Assembly (NCBI GenBank): GCA_003456855.1
Contig: DMOO01000074.1
Location: 1-6,437 of the forward strand
From: Sphaerochaeta sp.
GTDB lineage: Bacteria > Spirochaetota > Spirochaetia > Sphaerochaetales > Sphaerochaetaceae
Direction of reading: 5' to 3'
Length of the DNA stretch: 6,437 nt
Numbering within the stretch: the stretch's first letter is position 1; each line of letters begins with the position of its first letter. The position numbers and the translations under genes are program-made. Positions 4,526-6,437 of this stretch are shown one piece after another. The notes below the pieces were generated by a model. It had not been told where the DNA came from. It saw nothing but the letters and a program-made list of their open reading frames with translations, and did not search any database.

Positions 4526-6437
4526 ATGAAGGTTTTCACAGAGGATTTCAGTTCTTTCAAGCTAGGTCCGTTCCCATTCGACGCTGAGCACAGCGCCATG
4601 GGTGAGTATCACTACTATCCGAATCCGGGATACTGTGGAGCTTGGTTCGATCCTATCTCGGACTGGTCCTTCAGAGGCCCTACATGGCTCGTCTCCGACG
4701 CAGACATGGACGGATCCCACTGCATGGAGCAGATGCGTCTGACGGAGCCTGTGGTGGGCAAGGGAGTGCCTTGCCTGAGAGCAGGTGACACCTTCTGGAA
4801 GGACTACACTGTCTCTGTGAGAATCAGACAGATGATCGCCGCCCAGTTCGGAGGAATCCTCTTCCGCTACCAGACAAGCATGATGCACTATGGCTTCTTC
4901 CTTGTTCCTGGTGGGGTGGAGCTCCACAAGGTGTTCAAGACCGAGAGAACAGTCCTGGCCCATGCGGAGGCATGCTGGGATCCTGATGAGTACTGCACGC
5001 TCAAGGTCGAGATTTCAGGAAGCATGTTCAAGTGCTACCTGAATGGAAAGCTTGTCATAGAGGCTGAGGACGACACCTACAAGGATGGCTGCATTGCCCT
5101 TTCATCCTGCAGACCTGCCAGATACAGAGATGTCTGCGTCGAGATGACAGACGTCCAGCACAAGGATTATGAAAAGACCAAATTAGACTGGCTTGCTGCA
5201 GAAAAGAATGCCCAGAACAAGCACTTCAAGGCAAAACTTTGGAAGAAGATTGACTTACAGGACTTCGGAGCAGGTAGACAGATCAGATTTGGACACCTTA
5301 CAGGAACCGATGAATGGTTCTTTGTAATGTGCCAGAACCAGAGGAAGGTCTACAAGGACCGCTATCCTGTTATCTCCTGCATGACCGCTGTCAGCGTTGA
5401 GACCGGAAAGGTCCTCTGGCAGATCGGAGAGCCTGTTGACAGCGACGAGACGGAGAAGCTCACCACAGACCTTCCGTTCCAGATCTATGACATTGACGGC
5501 GACGGCTTCGATGAGGTCATCACCTCCTGGGACTTCAAGCTGATGATCCTTGACGGCAGAACCGGAAAGGTGAAGAAGAGCATCCCGACACCGATCAACG
5601 AGGCCGACCCGGAGACAGTCACCGGCCTCGAGTTCGGCAAGTACGCCTTCAAGAGACTGAACGTCGATGCCATCAGAATAGTCAACGTTTCAGGCAACAG
5701 GAGACCTGAGGAGATCCTGATCAAGGACCGCTATTCAAGATACTGGATCTACGACAAGGACCTGAACTACGAGTGGCAGTTCTCCAAGTACAACACAGGC
5801 CATTTCCCGTACTCCTATGACTACAACGGGGACGGGAGGGATGAGATATTCTCCTGCTACAACATGGTTGACAGCCATGGAAACCTGATGTGGTCTCTGC
5901 CTATAACAACCGACCACACCGATGAGATCATAGTGGGCAAGTTCGGACCGGGCCAGGATGAGAGACTTGCGATAGTCTCCGGCTGGGAGGGCTTCATGAT
6001 AGTCTCCAAGGATGGTGAGATCATAGTGCGTGACATCAACGGCCATGGACAGAGAATCAGCGCCGCCAACTACTGCCCGGAGCGTGAGGGCTTCGAGATT
6101 GCCACAACGACCTACTGGGGGAACAATGGCATCTTCTACCTCCATGACTGCAACGGAAAGGAGATCTGGCACCGTGAGATGCTTTCAAACGGCAATGTCA
6201 TCGCACCACTCAACTGGGACGGCAACGGCAAGGAGATCATCTGGATGAGCGCCCATGAGGGTGGAGTGGACGGAGACGGTTACAAGGTCCTTGAGCTTCC
6301 TGATGACGGACATCCTGAGATGAGCACGGAAGTGTTGAACCTGACCGGCGATGAGCGTGACGAGATTGTCGTCTGGGACAGGCACACCATGTACATCTAC
6401 ACCCAGGACGGAGAGGCGGCAGCGGACCCGAGAGGAG
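4526..6437 (+). CDS. Jelly-roll plus beta-propeller protein, rhamnogalacturonan-lyase-like, 3'-partial
   Basis: The frame stays open from ATG 4526 to the window end (637 codons, no stop), so the gene is 3'-truncated. There is no signal peptide (MKVFTEDFSSF...), and I count 14 cysteines, which points to the cytoplasm. Residues 1 to about 210 look like a concanavalin/LamG jelly-roll of the DUF1080 or carbohydrate-binding kind: WKDYTVSVRIR, GGILFRYQ, LKVEISGSMFKCYLNGKLV, then a final strand near 205. A charged linker follows at about 212-235. From about 235 on there are propeller repeats with acidic calcium-type loops: DIDGDGFDE (322-330), DYNGDGRDE (432-440), NWDGNGKE (563-570) and NLTGDERDE (605-613), with blades ending in patterns such as LMILDGRTGK and YWIYDKD. 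This resembles the propeller of PL11 rhamnogalacturonan lyases and related propeller lyases. I cannot assign catalytic residues, so a lyase role is inferred; a binding or non-catalytic protein is possible. Expression probably depends on readthrough of the terminator just upstream. Confidence 0.85.
   Translation, partial: MKVFTEDFSSFKLGPFPFDAEHSAMGEYHYYPNPGYCGAWFDPISDWSFRGPTWLVSDADMDGSHCMEQMRLTEPVVGKGVPCLRAGDTFWKDYTVSVRIRQMIAAQFGGILFRYQTSMMHYGFFLVPGGVELHKVFKTERTVLAHAEACWDPDEYCTLKVEISGSMFKCYLNGKLVIEAEDDTYKDGCIALSSCRPARYRDVCVEMTDVQHKDYEKTKLDWLAAEKNAQNKHFKAKLWKKIDLQDFGAGRQIRFGHLTGTDEWFFVMCQNQRKVYKDRYPVISCMTAVSVETGKVLWQIGEPVDSDETEKLTTDLPFQIYDIDGDGFDEVITSWDFKLMILDGRTGKVKKSIPTPINEADPETVTGLEFGKYAFKRLNVDAIRIVNVSGNRRPEEILIKDRYSRYWIYDKDLNYEWQFSKYNTGHFPYSYDYNGDGRDEIFSCYNMVDSHGNLMWSLPITTDHTDEIIVGKFGPGQDERLAIVSGWEGFMIVSKDGEIIVRDINGHGQRISAANYCPEREGFEIATTTYWGNNGIFYLHDCNGKEIWHREMLSNGNVIAPLNWDGNGKEIIWMSAHEGGVDGDGYKVLELPDDGHPEMSTEVLNLTGDERDEIVVWDRHTMYIYTQDGEAAADPRG

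Noticed and set aside
4562..4963. Antisense open frame of 133 codons
   Set aside because: It lies wholly within the propeller-protein gene on the opposite strand, matches no family I recognise and has no ribosome site. It follows from the codon bias of the sense gene.
5735..6172. Antisense open frame of 145 codons
   Set aside because: It is a shadow of the propeller repeats on the + strand, and its valine-rich composition is what reversed GAC/AAC codons give.

Overview
This is a compact carbohydrate-catabolism locus with four genes, all on the + strand and tightly packed. It contains the 3' part of a GH28 polygalacturonase-type glycoside hydrolase (1-1551), a galactarate dehydratase of the GarD/UxaA family (1563-3071), a Gfo/Idh/MocA oxidoreductase (3179-4459), and the 5' part of a large protein with an N-terminal jelly-roll and a C-terminal beta-propeller resembling rhamnogalacturonan lyases (4526 to the window end). 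There is no rRNA, tRNA, CRISPR array, transposase or phage gene. The DNA looks like ordinary chromosomal sugar-utilisation DNA.

Layout. The first two genes are separated by 11 bases and must share a transcript. A 107-base AT-rich gap (3072-3178) follows. It has no terminator, but holds a perfect TATAAT box, a pair of near-identical direct repeats on either side of it, and a strong Shine-Dalgarno sequence for the oxidoreductase. The oxidoreductase is followed by a clear intrinsic terminator (9-bp perfect stem, T-run). The next gene begins only about 20 bases beyond that T-run, so it probably depends on readthrough.

Function. GH28 enzymes release D-galacturonate, typically from pectic oligosaccharides. 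GarD-type enzymes dehydrate D-galactarate, which is galacturonate oxidised at C1. The pairing therefore suggests an oxidative galacturonate route (galacturonate to galactarate to 5-dehydro-4-deoxy-D-glucarate). No recognisable SDR-type uronate dehydrogenase is in the window; the Gfo/Idh/MocA enzyme is a speculative candidate for that or another sugar oxidation. The last gene would fit degradation of pectin or rhamnogalacturonan-like oligosaccharides. It has no signal peptide and is cysteine-rich, which suggests work on imported oligosaccharides in the cytoplasm.

Organism. Moderately GC-rich coding DNA, strong AAG/GAG/ATC preference with frequent AGA for arginine, and purine-rich Shine-Dalgarno sites indicate a bacterium. 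The gene content would suit an anaerobic plant-fibre or gut saccharolytic organism. A Sphaerochaeta-like spirochaete or a clostridial relative is a guess only; nothing in the sequence fixes the phylum.
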